Shown here one piece after another: positions 52,312 through 61,313 of a stretch of DNA of 64,000 nucleotides. Where the stretch lies: contig CAVTWH010000010.1 of the NCBI GenBank assembly GCA_963738365.1, forward strand, positions 930,001 through 994,000, given 5' to 3'. The notes beneath the pieces are model-generated. The model had not been told where the DNA came from and made no database searches. It saw only the letters and a list, made by a program, of their open reading frames with translations. Position 1 is the first letter of the stretch. Every line of letters begins with the position of its first letter. The position numbers and the translations under genes were made by a program. The DNA is from CAVTWH01 sp963738365 (GTDB lineage Bacteria; Actinomycetota; Actinomycetes; Mycobacteriales; Micromonosporaceae).

Positions 52312-53389
52312 GTGAGTGTGGCGCTGGTGACCGGGTCGGCCGGTCTGATCGGGTCGGAGGCCGTCCGGCACTTCGCCGGCCTCGGGCTGGACGTGGTCGG
52401 CATCGACAACGACATGCGCGCCCAGTTCTTCGGCGCGGAGGCCTCCACCGCGTGGAACGTGCTGCGGCTGACCAGCGAGCTGGGCGACGCGTACACCCAC
52501 CACGACATCGACATCCGCGACCGGGACGCGCTGGCGGGCATCTTCCGCCGCTACGGCCGGGACATCGCCGTGGTGATCCACACCGCGGCGCAGCCGTCGC
52601 CACGACTGGGCGGTGCGCGACCCGTACACCGACTTCGACGTCAACGCCGGTCGGCACCCTCAACGTGCTGCAGAACGTCCGCGAGCACTGCATCGACGCG
52701 CCGTTCATCCACTGCTCCACCAACAAGGTGTACGGCGACCGCCCCAACACGCCTGCCGCTGGTCGAGCTGGACACCCGGTGCGAGCTGCGCGCCGGGCAC
52801 GTCTACCACGACGGCATCCGCGAGGACATGTCGATCGACGCCTGCCTGCACTCCGTCTTCGGCGCCTCCAAGGTCGCCGCCGACGTGATGGTGCAGGAGT
52901 ACGGCCGCTACTTCGACATGAAGACCGCCTGCTTCCGGGGCGGCACCCTGACCGGCCCGGCGCACTCCGCCACCGAGCTGCACGGCTTCCTCGCCTACGT
53001 GATGCGCTGCAACATGGAGCGGCGCACCTACAAGATCTTCGGGTACAAGGGCAAGATGGTCCGCGACGCCATCCACTCGCACGACGTGGTCTCCGCGTTC
53101 GAGGCGTTCTTCCGCAGCCCGCGCTCGGCGGCCGTCTACAACCTCGGCGGCGGCCGGCACTCCAACACCTCCCACCTGGAGGTCTTCGGCCTCGCCGAGC
53201 AGATCACCGGCGAAGCCGATGATCACCGAGTACCACGAGGCCAACCGGGTCGGCGACCACCAGTGGTGGATCGGCTCCAACGCCGCCTTCCAGGCCGACT
53301 ACCCGGAGTGGAAGCAGGTCTACGACGTGCCGATGATCCTCCAGGAGATCTACCAGGCCAACGTCGACAAGTGGACCCCGGCGTCGTGA
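52312..53389 (+). CDS. NAD-dependent nucleotide-sugar epimerase (CDP-paratose 2-epimerase-like; four frame breaks)
   Basis: About 357 residues after repair. It is an extended SDR enzyme with the Rossmann motif TGSAGLIGSEAV near the start, IHTAAQPSHDW, STNKVYGD and the downstream FGASKVAADVMVQEYGRYF. The RGGTLTGPAHSATELHGF and RDAIHSHDVVSAFEAFF segments are characteristic of CDP-paratose/tyvelose-type epimerases. Single extra bases near 52602, 52648, 52752 and 53211 break the frame, and all four sum correctly to reach the proper stop. The GTG start follows AAGGAGG. Its stop overlaps the glycosyltransferase GTG by 4 bp. Confidence 0.85.
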
Positions 53390-54205
53390 CCGCCGGGACC
53401 GCCGTGGTGCAAGGGCAACGTGCTCGGCGTCCTGGTCGACGCCGACCAGCTACGACGAGGCCGCCGCCGCCGGTGATCGATGCCGCGCACGCCGGCCGGC
53501 CGTTCGCGCTCACCGCGCTGGCCGTGCACGGCGTGATGACCGGCGTGCAGGACCCGGCGCACGGCGCCCGGCTCAACTCGTTCGATGTGGTCACCCCGGA
53601 CGGGCAGCCGGTGCGCTGGGCGCTCAACGCGCTGCACCACGCCGGCCTGACCGACCGGGTCTACGGCCCGACCCTGACCCTGCGGGTGCTGGCAGCGGGC
53701 GGCCGCCGAGGGCCTGCCGGTCTACCTCTACGGCTCCACCGACGCCACCCTCGACCGGCTGGTCCCGAAGCTGACCGGGATGTTCCCGGCGCTGAAGATC
53801 GCCGGGCGGGAGGCGTCCAAGTTCCGCGCCGCGCAGCCGGGCGAGGACGCCGAGATCGCCCGCCGGATCATCGACTCGGGCGCCCGGATCGTGCTGGTCG
53901 GGCTGGGCTGCCCGCGGCAGGAGATCTTCGCGTACGCGATGCGGCCGCTGCTGCCGATGCCGCTGCTGGCGGTGGGGGCGGCCTTCGACTACCACGCCGG
54001 TCTGCTGCGCAAGCCGCCGCCGTGGATGCAGCGCGCCGGGCTGGAGTGGCTGTGGCGGCTCGGCCTGGAGCCGGGCCGGCTGTGGAAGCGTTACGTCCTG
54101 CTCAACCCGGCCTACCTGGCCCGGCTGGCGGCGCAGCGCAGCGGCCTGTGGAAGGCGACGCCACCGCCCCCGGCGGCCGAGCGCCCGACCAGTTTCGCGG
54201 TCTGA
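53386..54205 (+). CDS. WecG/TagA/CpsF-family glycosyltransferase (four frame breaks)
   Basis: About 271 residues after repair. GT26-type landmarks are LNSFDVVTPDGQPVRWALN, VYLYGSTDATLDRL, GLGCPRQEIFAY (nucleotide-sugar site) and GAAFDYHAGLLRKPPPWMQ then WLWRLGLEPGRLWKRY. Such enzymes add N-acetylmannosamine-like sugars to lipid-linked acceptors during wall polymer or exopolysaccharide synthesis. The extra bases lie near 53409, 53447, 53472 and 53700. Translationally coupled to the epimerase, which probably makes or tailors its sugar donor. A terminator follows. Confidence 0.87.
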
Positions 54206-54294
54206 GCCACCCCCGCCGCCACACACTTCGGCCGACCACGGCAGCTGCCGGGCGGGGCTGCTCGGCTGACGGCCGCTGCCCGGCCGGTGACACG

Positions 54295-54325
54295 CCACCG
54301 CGGCCGGGTGCGCCGGCCGCGGTGG
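54295..54325. terminator. bidirectional hairpin terminator
   Basis: A perfect 13-bp stem (CCACCGCGGCCGG / CCGGCCGCGGTGG) with a 5-nt loop lies between the convergent glycosyltransferase and small membrane protein genes. Confidence 0.85.
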
Positions 54326-54336
54326 GTCAGGTCAGG

Positions 54337-54624
54337 TCAGCCCTGGATGGGCACCCGGCGGCGGCGCAGGCCGTGCTTCTTGAGCGCGGTCTCCACCGGT
54401 ACCAGCATCAGGGTGAGCACGGCACCGGCGTACCACCAGCCGTTGAGCGCCAGAGCGAAGGCGCACAGCAGCACGCCGAAGGCGTACGTGGCGATCAGCC
54501 CGGTGACCCAGCTCTTGCCGGTGCGGCGCTTGTTGAGCGCCTCCAGCAGGCCGTACGCACCGATGGGCATGGCCAGCAGCCCGGCGCTGAGGATCAGGTA
54601 CACGCTGAGGTCGTGCGAGGTCAC
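54337..54624 (-). CDS. small three-helix membrane protein (95 aa)
   Basis: Starts MTSHDLSVYLILSAGLL from a GTG 6 nt after AGGAGGT. Three hydrophobic helices (about 8-27, 40-60, 62-80) are followed by a basic C-terminus (KKHGLRRRRVP). No family is recognised. It stands alone between a terminator and the adenosine deaminase gene, which is 150 bp upstream on the same strand. Confidence 0.75.
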   Translation of the reverse strand: MTSHDLSVYLILSAGLLAMPIGAYGLLEALNKRRTGKSWVTGLIATYAFGVLLCAFALALNGWWYAGAVLTLMLVPVETALKKHGLRRRRVPIQG

Positions 54625-54776
54625 GGAAGGACACCTCCTGTGGAACGTGAACCGCCACGGTATGCCGACGCATGCCACGACAGCCTCACCCGAATCGGTA
54701 TTTCTCTTCTTTGTCTGTCCCATCCTGCATGATCCGCCGCGGATTGGGTACAGCCACCGGTTGCCGAGGTCTGTCG

Positions 54777-55737
54777 TCACCCCGTCAGGGCGGCGAGCCG
54801 GGTCCTGGTGGCATCGTCGCACAGCGCCCCGGCCAGCCCGGCGGCGTAGGCGTCGGCGGCGCTCACCCCGAGCTGCGCGGCCAGCTCGTACTCCCGCCCC
54901 AGGTCGGTGCCGAACATGGCCGGGTCGTCGGTGTTGACCGTGCACGGGATGCCGGCGGCGCGCAGCGCCGGCAGCGGGTGTCCGGCCAGCTCGGCGACGG
55001 CGCCGGTACGCAGGTTGGAGGTCGGGCAGACGTCCAGCACGATGCCCCGGTCCCGGATCTCGGCCAGCAGCGTCGGGGTCCTCGACGGCGCGTATCCCGT
55101 GCCGGATGCGGGCCGGGTCGTAGCGCAGGATGTCCCGCACCGAGTCCGCCCCGGCCACCTCCCCGGCGTGCGGGACCAGGGCCAGCCCGCCGTCCCGGGC
55201 GATGGCGAAGGCGCGCGCGTAGGGCTGCGACGGCATGCCCTTCTCCATCCCGCCCAGCCCCAGGCCGACGACGCCCCGGTCGCGGTAGCGCACGGCCACC
55301 CGGGCGCACTCCTCGGCCACCGCCGGGTCCAGGCCACGGTAGAGGTCGGGGGTGTAGCGGATCTCCACGCCGAAGCGCTCCCGCGCCTCAGCCGCCCCGT
55401 CGAGGTACCCCTCGAAGATGTCCGCCCAGGCCACGCCCCGGGCCACCCGCTCGCACGGGGAGAAGATGCCCTCCAGGTACACCGCGCCGAAGCCGGCCGC
55501 CTCGGCGGCGTAGTCGACCACCACCCGCCGGAAGTCGTCCCGGCTGCGCAGGCAGTTGGTGGTGAGGATCCACACCTCGATGAAGTGTGCGAAGTCGGTG
55601 AACTCGTACAGCGCGGCGAGGCCGTCGACGGTGTCGGCGGGCAGCCGTTCGCCGTTGGCGCGGGCGAGCTCCAGCAGGGTGGCCGGGCGGATGGTGCCCT
55701 CGATGTGCACATGCAGTTCGATCTTCGGATCGGTCAC
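54777..55737 (-). CDS. adenosine deaminase-family protein (one frame break)
   Basis: About 319 residues after repair. It is a metal-dependent TIM-barrel deaminase with the HxH metal motif in ELHVHIEG, the substrate Glu/His region in LVPHAGE and the final metal Asp in NTDDPAMF. One extra base near 55080-55083 splits it between HGIRAVED and PTLLAEIRDRG. Both parts are otherwise intact, so a read error is likely. It deaminates adenosine or a related aminopurine in purine salvage; the adenosine preference is from family resemblance. Confidence 0.88.
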
Positions 55738-55781
55738 CGCGCCAGCCTGTCACAGCCCCTGCGGCGCAGTCGGCCCGGCGG

Positions 55782-56225
55782 TCAGCCGTGCGGGCGCTGC
55801 TGGACGTAGAGCAGGTCCAGCACCGATCGGGTGGCGCCGAACCAGCGGTCCAGCCACTCCGCCGAGGGCATCGCGCTGCCGCGCGGCGGCAACTCCCTCA
55901 GCAGCGCGCTGACCAGCGGATGCTCGGCGACCGGAGCGCCGGCCACGGGCTCGGCCGGCCACGGCTGCGCCGGGAAGACCGGCTCGCTGAGCGAGGTCAC
56001 CTCGGTCAGCGACATCGACGGCTGGCTGGGCAGCGGACGGTCCAGTACCGAGCTGAGGTTGCCATTGCCCCGGGCCGGCTCGCTGTCCCCGGCCGGCTCG
56101 CCGGGCACCCCGCCCAGCTCCCGCCGGCTCTGGCCGCGGTAGTTGAGTTGACCGGCGAACCGCTCACCAGCCGCGGCGTTGCCCGTACCGTCCGGACTGT
56201 TCTTCACTCGCCTCGCCTGCCTCAT
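55782..56225 (-). CDS. hypothetical protein (147 aa)
   Basis: Starts MRQARRVKNSPDGTGNA. A polar, disordered first half (to about residue 70) is followed by a helical C-terminal part: HPLVSALLRELPPRGSAMPS, then WLDRWFGATRSVLDLLYVQQ. No domain is recognised. It lies downstream of the DUF397 gene on the same strand, 116 bp away. GGAGAACGGG upstream of the ATG supports the start. Confidence 0.6.
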   Translation of the reverse strand: MRQARRVKNSPDGTGNAAAGERFAGQLNYRGQSRRELGGVPGEPAGDSEPARGNGNLSSVLDRPLPSQPSMSLTEVTSLSEPVFPAQPWPAEPVAGAPVAEHPLVSALLRELPPRGSAMPSAEWLDRWFGATRSVLDLLYVQQRPHG

Positions 56226-56341
56226 CCCGTTCTCCGACGCCTGGGCGGACCCGGCGGGTGCGCGCCGGCCGCGTGTCGCCACGTACAACGACGGCGGCTG
56301 GGGGAGGCGACGGGGTGCCACTGGCCGTGGCACCCCGGATC

Positions 56342-56578
56342 TCAGAGATCGAATTCGCCGTCCTTGGCGCCGGCTACGAAGGCATCCCATTCGGCCTGGT
56401 CGAAGACGAGTACGGGGCCTTCCGGGTGGCGGGCATCGCGCAGCAGGATGGCGTCGTCGACGAACGCGACCTGTACGCAGTTGTCCTCGGCGCCGGCGCC
56501 GGCGGAGCTGCTCCGCCAGACGGCCCGGGACAGGTCGATGCGCATCCCCTTGGCTTCGACCACATCCGGCACTTCCAT
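56342..56578 (-). CDS. DUF397 domain-containing protein
   Basis: A 78-residue actinobacterial small protein with the hallmark W(R/K)SS segment (LSRAVWRSSSAGAGAEDNCV) and the closing HPEGPVLVFDQAEWDAFVAG plus AKDGEFDL. In Streptomyces and relatives these genes usually sit beside an XRE-family regulator and form regulatory pairs (BldB/WhiJ-like systems). No such HTH gene is seen nearby. The ATG at 56578 is 8 nt after AGGAG. Confidence 0.88.
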   Translation of the reverse strand: MEVPDVVEAKGMRIDLSRAVWRSSSAGAGAEDNCVQVAFVDDAILLRDARHPEGPVLVFDQAEWDAFVAGAKDGEFDL

Positions 56579-57173
56579 GACACGCTCCTGTTTCTTCCGC
56601 GCCGCGCGCGGAACCTGCGGCCGACCCGGTCGGGCCGGCCGTCGAGCTGGTCGTGCTACCGGGCCCCGGACACCGCCGGCTACGGCGGCCCCATCCGCCC
56701 GACATTGTCGCGCGGTTCGCCGGCTCCGCCGTCGGGCTCCCCCCGGTTCGCCTGCTGCGCGGTCGGGCGGTGGGGGCCCCCGTCGTCGGACCACCACTCC
56801 GCTCCGCGATCGGACGGTGACAGACAGCGTCCGTCTTCGCGTGTTCCTGCCGCCCCGTGCAACTTGCATGGATCACCGAACTCCGGCACGCTGTCTGTTA
56901 TGGCATAGATCACTCCCGGCGGGGCGAAGGGGGATCCGGTCGGGGTGGGTCGTGTGTGGGGGTTGCCCAGCTTGGACGCCTCCGCGGTTCATCCTCGTCG
57001 AGACACGCTGTCCGGCTGTGTCGACGGGTGACGCGGAGGGGCGGTGGTTGGTTGTGCCAGCGGGTCCGTCGGATGTGCTGGTCAACCAGTCGGCCGCTGC
57101 GACCGGGGCGGGGCTGCCGACAGGCACGCGACCGACTGACCGGACCACAACGACCGCACTGGAGAAGGAGTCG
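56579..57173. other. gene-poor stretch upstream of DUF397
   Basis: About 595 bp where an XRE-type partner gene would be expected but none is visible in either strand. The only frame with some appeal is 56680-56913 on the minus strand (77 codons, GTG start, polar composition, weak ribosome site), which I do not call. The plus strand ends in GGAGAAGGAG just before the next gene. Confidence 0.45.
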
Positions 57174-57175
57174 AT

Positions 57176-57427
57176 GTGTTACCCCGCTCCGGAGAGCTCC
57201 TCCGGATAACTCGTGAAGCAAGTGTGCAGTTCGTCGCCCCACTGATGTTCCGGGTGATCCGGGTACATGACTGGTCGACCTACGACGGCTGGGCCTGGCT
57301 CGACGGGTACGAACTGGACAACACCGGTGACGCGGTGGCCCGCCGCTCGATCTTCGTACAGCTGCGCGGACTGCAACGGCTACCGTCGGCCCCGGTCAGC
57401 CGACGCCCGATGGCCAGCGTTCGCTGA
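57176..57427 (+). CDS. hypothetical protein (83 aa)
   Basis: Reads SGELLRITREASVQFVAPLM, FRVIRVHDWSTYDGWAWLDG and ARRSIFVQLRGL, a compact beta-rich protein with many aromatic residues. No family name is assigned. Start context is odd: GGAGAAGGAG is followed by ATGTG, so an ATG at 57174 opens an 11-codon peptide in another frame, while the GTG at 57176 opens this gene. Possible translational control, or simply a GTG start. Confidence 0.6.
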   Translation: MLPRSGELLRITREASVQFVAPLMFRVIRVHDWSTYDGWAWLDGYELDNTGDAVARRSIFVQLRGLQRLPSAPVSRRPMASVR

Positions 57428-57544
57428 CCATCATTCACGTTTCGCCGGTCCAGGCTGGCTGCGCCGCCTACGATCTAAGGACACCTTCTCCTCGTTGTCC
57501 GCCAACCCCGTTACGCCTGCCGAGTGCAGCCTGGGGGTGATCGT

Positions 57545-58216
57545 ATGGGCCGCCTGCCCCTGCCAGCCTGGCTCGGCCACACCCGGTCCACTGTGCTCAG
57601 TGCTGCCGCGGTCACCGTCGTACTGGCCGTCAGCCTGGTGCTCGCCGACCGCCCGGCGGTCAGCGCCGCCGGGCGCGCCGGCAGCTCCGGCCGGCAGTAC
57701 GCCCCAGCCGTCTCACCGCACCCGGGCAGCACCGGTCCGGCGTCGACCGACCCGTCGCCGACGCCGGACCGGCACGGCCAGTCCTCCCACCCGCCCGACC
57801 GGCGGAGCGGCACCGTCGCCGCCAGCCCGACACCCGCCGCCAGCACGCCGCCCGGCGCGGTGACCCCGAGCCCGACCGTCGCCGGTGTCACCCCCGGCCA
57901 CACCGCCGGCCGCAGCCGGGCAGCTGACCCGGAGCGCACCGACGCCCCGGTCCCCCCGCTACGCCCGCGCCTGCAGCCGCCGGCCGCGACGCCGGTCGGC
58001 GAACCTCCGGTGAACCGACCCGTCCCCACGCCGGCCCCGGCGCAGCCCGCCCCGGCCGTCGGCACCACCGCCCCCGGGGAGACCTTCATCCCGATCGCGG
58101 CCCGCCCGACCGGCCCCCTCGACCAGCCGCTGTCGCTGATCTGGTCGGGCATGCTCGCGCTCGGGCTGGCCGTCACCGGGGTACTCATGGTGGGCCGGCG
58201 GCGGCGCCAGTGGTGA
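57545..58216 (+). CDS. Pro/Thr-rich surface protein with C-terminal membrane anchor
   Basis: A 223-residue protein. A signal/anchor helix near residues 20-38 (STVLSAAAVTVVLAVSLVLA) is followed by a long low-complexity Pro/Ser/Thr region. A C-terminal helix (LIWSGMLALGLAVTGVLMVG) then leads to the basic tail RRRRQW. This resembles wall-anchored proteins but lacks a clean LPxTG or LAxTG. The ATG at 57545 follows GGGGTGAT; a GTG lies 7 codons upstream. Function unknown. Confidence 0.65.
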   Translation: MGRLPLPAWLGHTRSTVLSAAAVTVVLAVSLVLADRPAVSAAGRAGSSGRQYAPAVSPHPGSTGPASTDPSPTPDRHGQSSHPPDRRSGTVAASPTPAASTPPGAVTPSPTVAGVTPGHTAGRSRAADPERTDAPVPPLRPRLQPPAATPVGEPPVNRPVPTPAPAQPAPAVGTTAPGETFIPIAARPTGPLDQPLSLIWSGMLALGLAVTGVLMVGRRRRQW

Positions 58217-58224
58217 GCCCGCGC

Positions 58225-59148
58225 TCAGCCCGTCGGCGACGCCGTCGGGGACGGTGACGGCGGAGCCGAACTCGCCGGTGGCGACGGTGGAGGCGGCGGC
58301 GGGGGTACGGCCACGATCAGCTTCACCGTGCTGCCCACCCGTACCGTCGTGGGACCGCGTGGATCGGTGGTGATCACCGTGCCGGCCGGCACGGTCGAGC
58401 TGACCTGGTCGACCCGCAGCGGTACCAGTCCCCTGCCCTGCAGCACCGCGGCCGCGTCGGCGTACCCGACGCCGGACAGGTCGGGCAGGTCGATCGTCTG
58501 CGGGCTGGCCGGCGCCGTGGCCGACGGCGCCGGGCTGGCACTGGGCGCCGGGCTGGGCTGCGCCGACGTGGTCACCGGCGACGGCGTCAGGTGCACCACG
58601 GGCGACGAGGGCTTGTCCCGCAGCGCCAGCCACAGCCCGAGGCCCAGCAGGCCGAGCAGGATGGCCAGCGCGATCCCGACGATCGCCGGCAGGTACCAGG
58701 CGGGGCGCCCCGGCGGCCGCTCGTCGGCCCACTCCTCGGCCACCGGCGCCCCGACACCCGGCGGCGGGACCTCGGCCCGGCCGGCCCAGTGCTCCGTCGG
58801 CGCGTCCGGGTGCCCGTAGCCGCCCTGGTAGTAGTGGTCGTCCGCGGCCGTGGTCACCTCGGTGTCGTCCACGTAGGGGTCGCTGGGCGGCGGCAGCTCG
58901 TGGTAGTCGTGCTCCTGGTAGCCCGGCGCCACCGCCGGTTGCTCCGTGGTCGCGTCGTCGGCTGCCGGTGTCGGGTGGTCCGGGGCTACGGTGTCCGGCC
59001 GCTCGTCCTGGCCGGGTGCGGGGGGTCCGACGTGCTCCGGGCCGGCGCCCTGCCGCGCGGGGTCAGCCGCGGTGGCGTCGTCCAGCGCGCCCGGGTGCTC
59101 GCGGGTGGGTTCGTCCGGTTCCGGACGGCCGGATGCGTCGTCTGCCAC
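58225..59148 (-). CDS. membrane protein with one extracellular PASTA domain, no kinase
   Basis: A 307-residue protein. It has a long acidic, Pro-rich cytoplasmic part with HDYHELPPPSDPY-type tyrosine-rich patches, one membrane helix (about 153-173) and a Ser/Pro linker. A PASTA module (LPDLSGVGYADAAAVLQGRG to VRVGSTVKLIVAV) and a Pro/Ser tail follow. PASTA domains bind muropeptides or beta-lactam-like ligands. It neighbours another PASTA protein (59246-59935) 97 bp upstream on the same strand, so the two likely form an operon. The role in wall sensing is inferred. Confidence 0.8.
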   Translation of the reverse strand: MADDASGRPEPDEPTREHPGALDDATAADPARQGAGPEHVGPPAPGQDERPDTVAPDHPTPAADDATTEQPAVAPGYQEHDYHELPPPSDPYVDDTEVTTAADDHYYQGGYGHPDAPTEHWAGRAEVPPPGVGAPVAEEWADERPPGRPAWYLPAIVGIALAILLGLLGLGLWLALRDKPSSPVVHLTPSPVTTSAQPSPAPSASPAPSATAPASPQTIDLPDLSGVGYADAAAVLQGRGLVPLRVDQVSSTVPAGTVITTDPRGPTTVRVGSTVKLIVAVPPPPPPPSPPASSAPPSPSPTASPTG

Positions 59149-59245
59149 CAGCCCATCACACCACGGTGGCTGACATGACGGGCACCGAGCACGCCGATGA
59201 CGGGCGAGGCGATGACCCGCCGGCCCGGCCGGCGGGTCGCGGCAC

Positions 59246-59935
59246 TCAGACCACGCCCGCCGACGGGCTGGCCGAGGTGGTGGGCTCCGGCGGCGGGGAG
59301 GCGTCCGGGTCGGACGGGTCCGGCGCAGCGGTCGGGACCGGCGACGGGGTGCTGCCCGGGCGGGCGCAGACCACGGTCACCGTGTCGTTCCAGCGCACGG
59401 CAGGGGTTGCCGTCTCGACCCGGACCACCAGGCCGGCGCGGCCGGTCGGGTAGCGGGGGTAGAGCCCGGCGTCGGCCAGTGCCCGTCCGCCGTCGTTGCA
59501 CGGGCGGCCGGTCACCGCCGGCAGGGTCAGCTCGGGCGCCGGGCCGGCCACGTACACCTTGACGGTCTGCCCCCGACCCGGCACTGCCCCGGCCGCCGGC
59601 TCGGTACGCAGCACCGCCCCGCCCGCCCCGGTGCCGAAGAACAGCCGTACCCCCAACTGGCGCCCGCGCAGCGCGGCCCGCACCGTGGCGAAGTCCTGGC
59701 CGGCGTAGTCCGGCAGGGCTCCGGCCGGGGTGGCCGGGCCGGCCGACACCGACGGCGCCACCACCACCGGCGGCGGCGCGGCGTGCACCGGGTCGTCGCC
59801 GTGGAAGGCCAGCCAGCCGACGCCGAAGCCGAGCAGGGCGAGCACCACCACGCCGGCCGCCACCCCGGCGATCACCCGACCCTGCCCGGGCGGGCCGCCG
59901 TCCGACGGATCGGCTGCGAATCGTGCCTCGGCCAT
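59246..59935 (-). CDS. membrane protein with two PASTA-like domains, no kinase
   Basis: A 229-residue protein. A short cytoplasmic start and membrane helix (VIAGVAAGVVVLALLGFGVGW) lead to two PASTA-like modules: LPDYAGQDFATVRAALRGRQ to VKVYVAG, then LPAVTGRPCNDGGRALADAG to VTVVCA. The second has two Cys that may pair. A Pro/Ser tail follows. The ATG at 59935 follows GGGAAGGGG; an in-frame ATG ten codons upstream is less likely. With its neighbour it makes a kinase-free PASTA pair. Divergent from the multi-helix membrane protein. Confidence 0.8.
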   Translation of the reverse strand: MAEARFAADPSDGGPPGQGRVIAGVAAGVVVLALLGFGVGWLAFHGDDPVHAAPPPVVVAPSVSAGPATPAGALPDYAGQDFATVRAALRGRQLGVRLFFGTGAGGAVLRTEPAAGAVPGRGQTVKVYVAGPAPELTLPAVTGRPCNDGGRALADAGLYPRYPTGRAGLVVRVETATPAVRWNDTVTVVCARPGSTPSPVPTAAPDPSDPDASPPPEPTTSASPSAGVV

Positions 59936-60028
59936 ACGCGCCCCTTCCCGGACTCCGCCCATGAGTGTGCCGTGTGCGGGCAAAATCGTGGCTCGCCCGG
60001 TCGGGCACCACCGGATAGGCTGCCCGGC

Positions 60029-61285
60029 ATGTCCTCCCGTGGCTGGGGAAGCTCCCTCGCACTCGCCGTCGGCGTCGCCGCCGGCTGCGCGGCCGCGCAA
60101 CTCGGCCTCGCCTACGGCTCCGGGGTGATCGCCTGGCCCACCCAGACCGACAGCCGGGGTGAGGCGGCCTGGTTGGCCAGCCTGGCCTGGATCAGCTGGA
60201 TCGCGGCCAGCTGCACGATCATCGGTGCGGTACTGGCCGACCGGCTCTCGGCCGGTGACATCGGCGCGGCGCCGCCGCGCCGCTCCGCCAGCGACGGGCT
60301 GTACCAGCGCTTCGTCCCCGGCTCGGTGACCACCGGCGCCTGGCGGCTGGCGCTCGCGCTGGCCGCCGCCATCGGCGGGCTGCTGACCGTACCGCTGGTG
60401 GCCATCCCGGCCCGGATGGCCCGACGGGCCGACAACTACGCCCCGCAGCTGATCGCCGGCGGGTACGCCATCGTCGGCGTGGTGATCGGCCTGCTGCTGG
60501 CCGTCGTGGCGTTGTCCGCCCGGGCCATCGCGGCGAACCTGCTGGCCACCGCCGGCTGGATCTGGGCACTCGCGGTCACCGCCGGCATCTCCCGGGCCAG
60601 CACCGGCAGCCGGGACACCTCCACCGCGCCGCTGGCCATCTGGCACTTCGGCGGCGGGCACTTCGTCCGCTCCACGTTCTCCTGGCCAGGCGCCGCGCTG
60701 ATGCTCGGCGCCGGCTTCCTCATCGGCGCGCTCGCCTCGCTGCCGGCGCTGCGCCGCGGCGACAACCGGATCGGGACTGCCATCTCCGGCGCGTTCGGCC
60801 CGATCGTGGTGGCCGCCGCCTACTTCCTGGCCACCCCCAAGCTGGTCGGCGCACAGGCCGACGAGCAGCTGTCGGCGTTCCTGGTGGCGCCGTACGCGGT
60901 GATCGCCGGGCTGGCCGGTTCGGTGCTGCCGACGGCGCTGCGCGCCCAACGCGAGCAGCGCGCCGCACTGCGTGCCGCCGCCGCCGACCGGCCGGCCGAC
61001 CTGCCCTCGCCCCGCTCGGCCGACCTGGCACCACACTCGGCCGACCTGGCGCCGCACTCGGCCGACCTCGGCGACTACGACGACGACCTGGCCGCCGACG
61101 GCTACGCCCCGGCGAGCGCCTACGCCACGGCCGGCGCGGGCAGCGCCGAGTCGGAGGGCACCGGATCGGGCCGCACGCCGCTGTGGCCGGACAGCGAGCA
61201 GCCCACCGGCAGCCAGCCGGCGGCCGAGACCCCGGACAGTTCCCCGCCGGCCACCGGCTCGTCGCGCCGGGGTCGCCGCCGCTGA
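60029..61285 (+). CDS. multi-helix membrane protein
   Basis: A 418-residue protein with about nine hydrophobic helices between residues 8 and 305 (for example SLALAVGVAAGCAAAQLGLA and GGYAIVGVVIGLLLAVVALS). A polar C-terminal tail of about 110 residues includes three near-perfect SADLAPH repeats (24-bp DNA units at about 61015-61070) and a basic end RRGRRR. No transporter family is recognised. Divergent from the PASTA pair and convergent with the ligase gene. Function unknown. Confidence 0.78.
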   Translation: MSSRGWGSSLALAVGVAAGCAAAQLGLAYGSGVIAWPTQTDSRGEAAWLASLAWISWIAASCTIIGAVLADRLSAGDIGAAPPRRSASDGLYQRFVPGSVTTGAWRLALALAAAIGGLLTVPLVAIPARMARRADNYAPQLIAGGYAIVGVVIGLLLAVVALSARAIAANLLATAGWIWALAVTAGISRASTGSRDTSTAPLAIWHFGGGHFVRSTFSWPGAALMLGAGFLIGALASLPALRRGDNRIGTAISGAFGPIVVAAAYFLATPKLVGAQADEQLSAFLVAPYAVIAGLAGSVLPTALRAQREQRAALRAAAADRPADLPSPRSADLAPHSADLAPHSADLGDYDDDLAADGYAPASAYATAGAGSAESEGTGSGRTPLWPDSEQPTGSQPAAETPDSSPPATGSSRRGRRR

Positions 61286-61313
61286 TCCCGGCGCCGGGCG
61301 AGCGCCGGGGCGG

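Noticed and set aside
56680..56913. 77-codon minus-strand frame upstream of DUF397
   Set aside because: Weak ribosome site too close to the GTG, polar low-information sequence, no recognisable domain; could be real but not supported.
57545..58216. LPxTG-type sortase substrate
   Set aside because: The C-terminus has a helix and basic tail but no convincing LPxTG or LAxTG motif before the helix.
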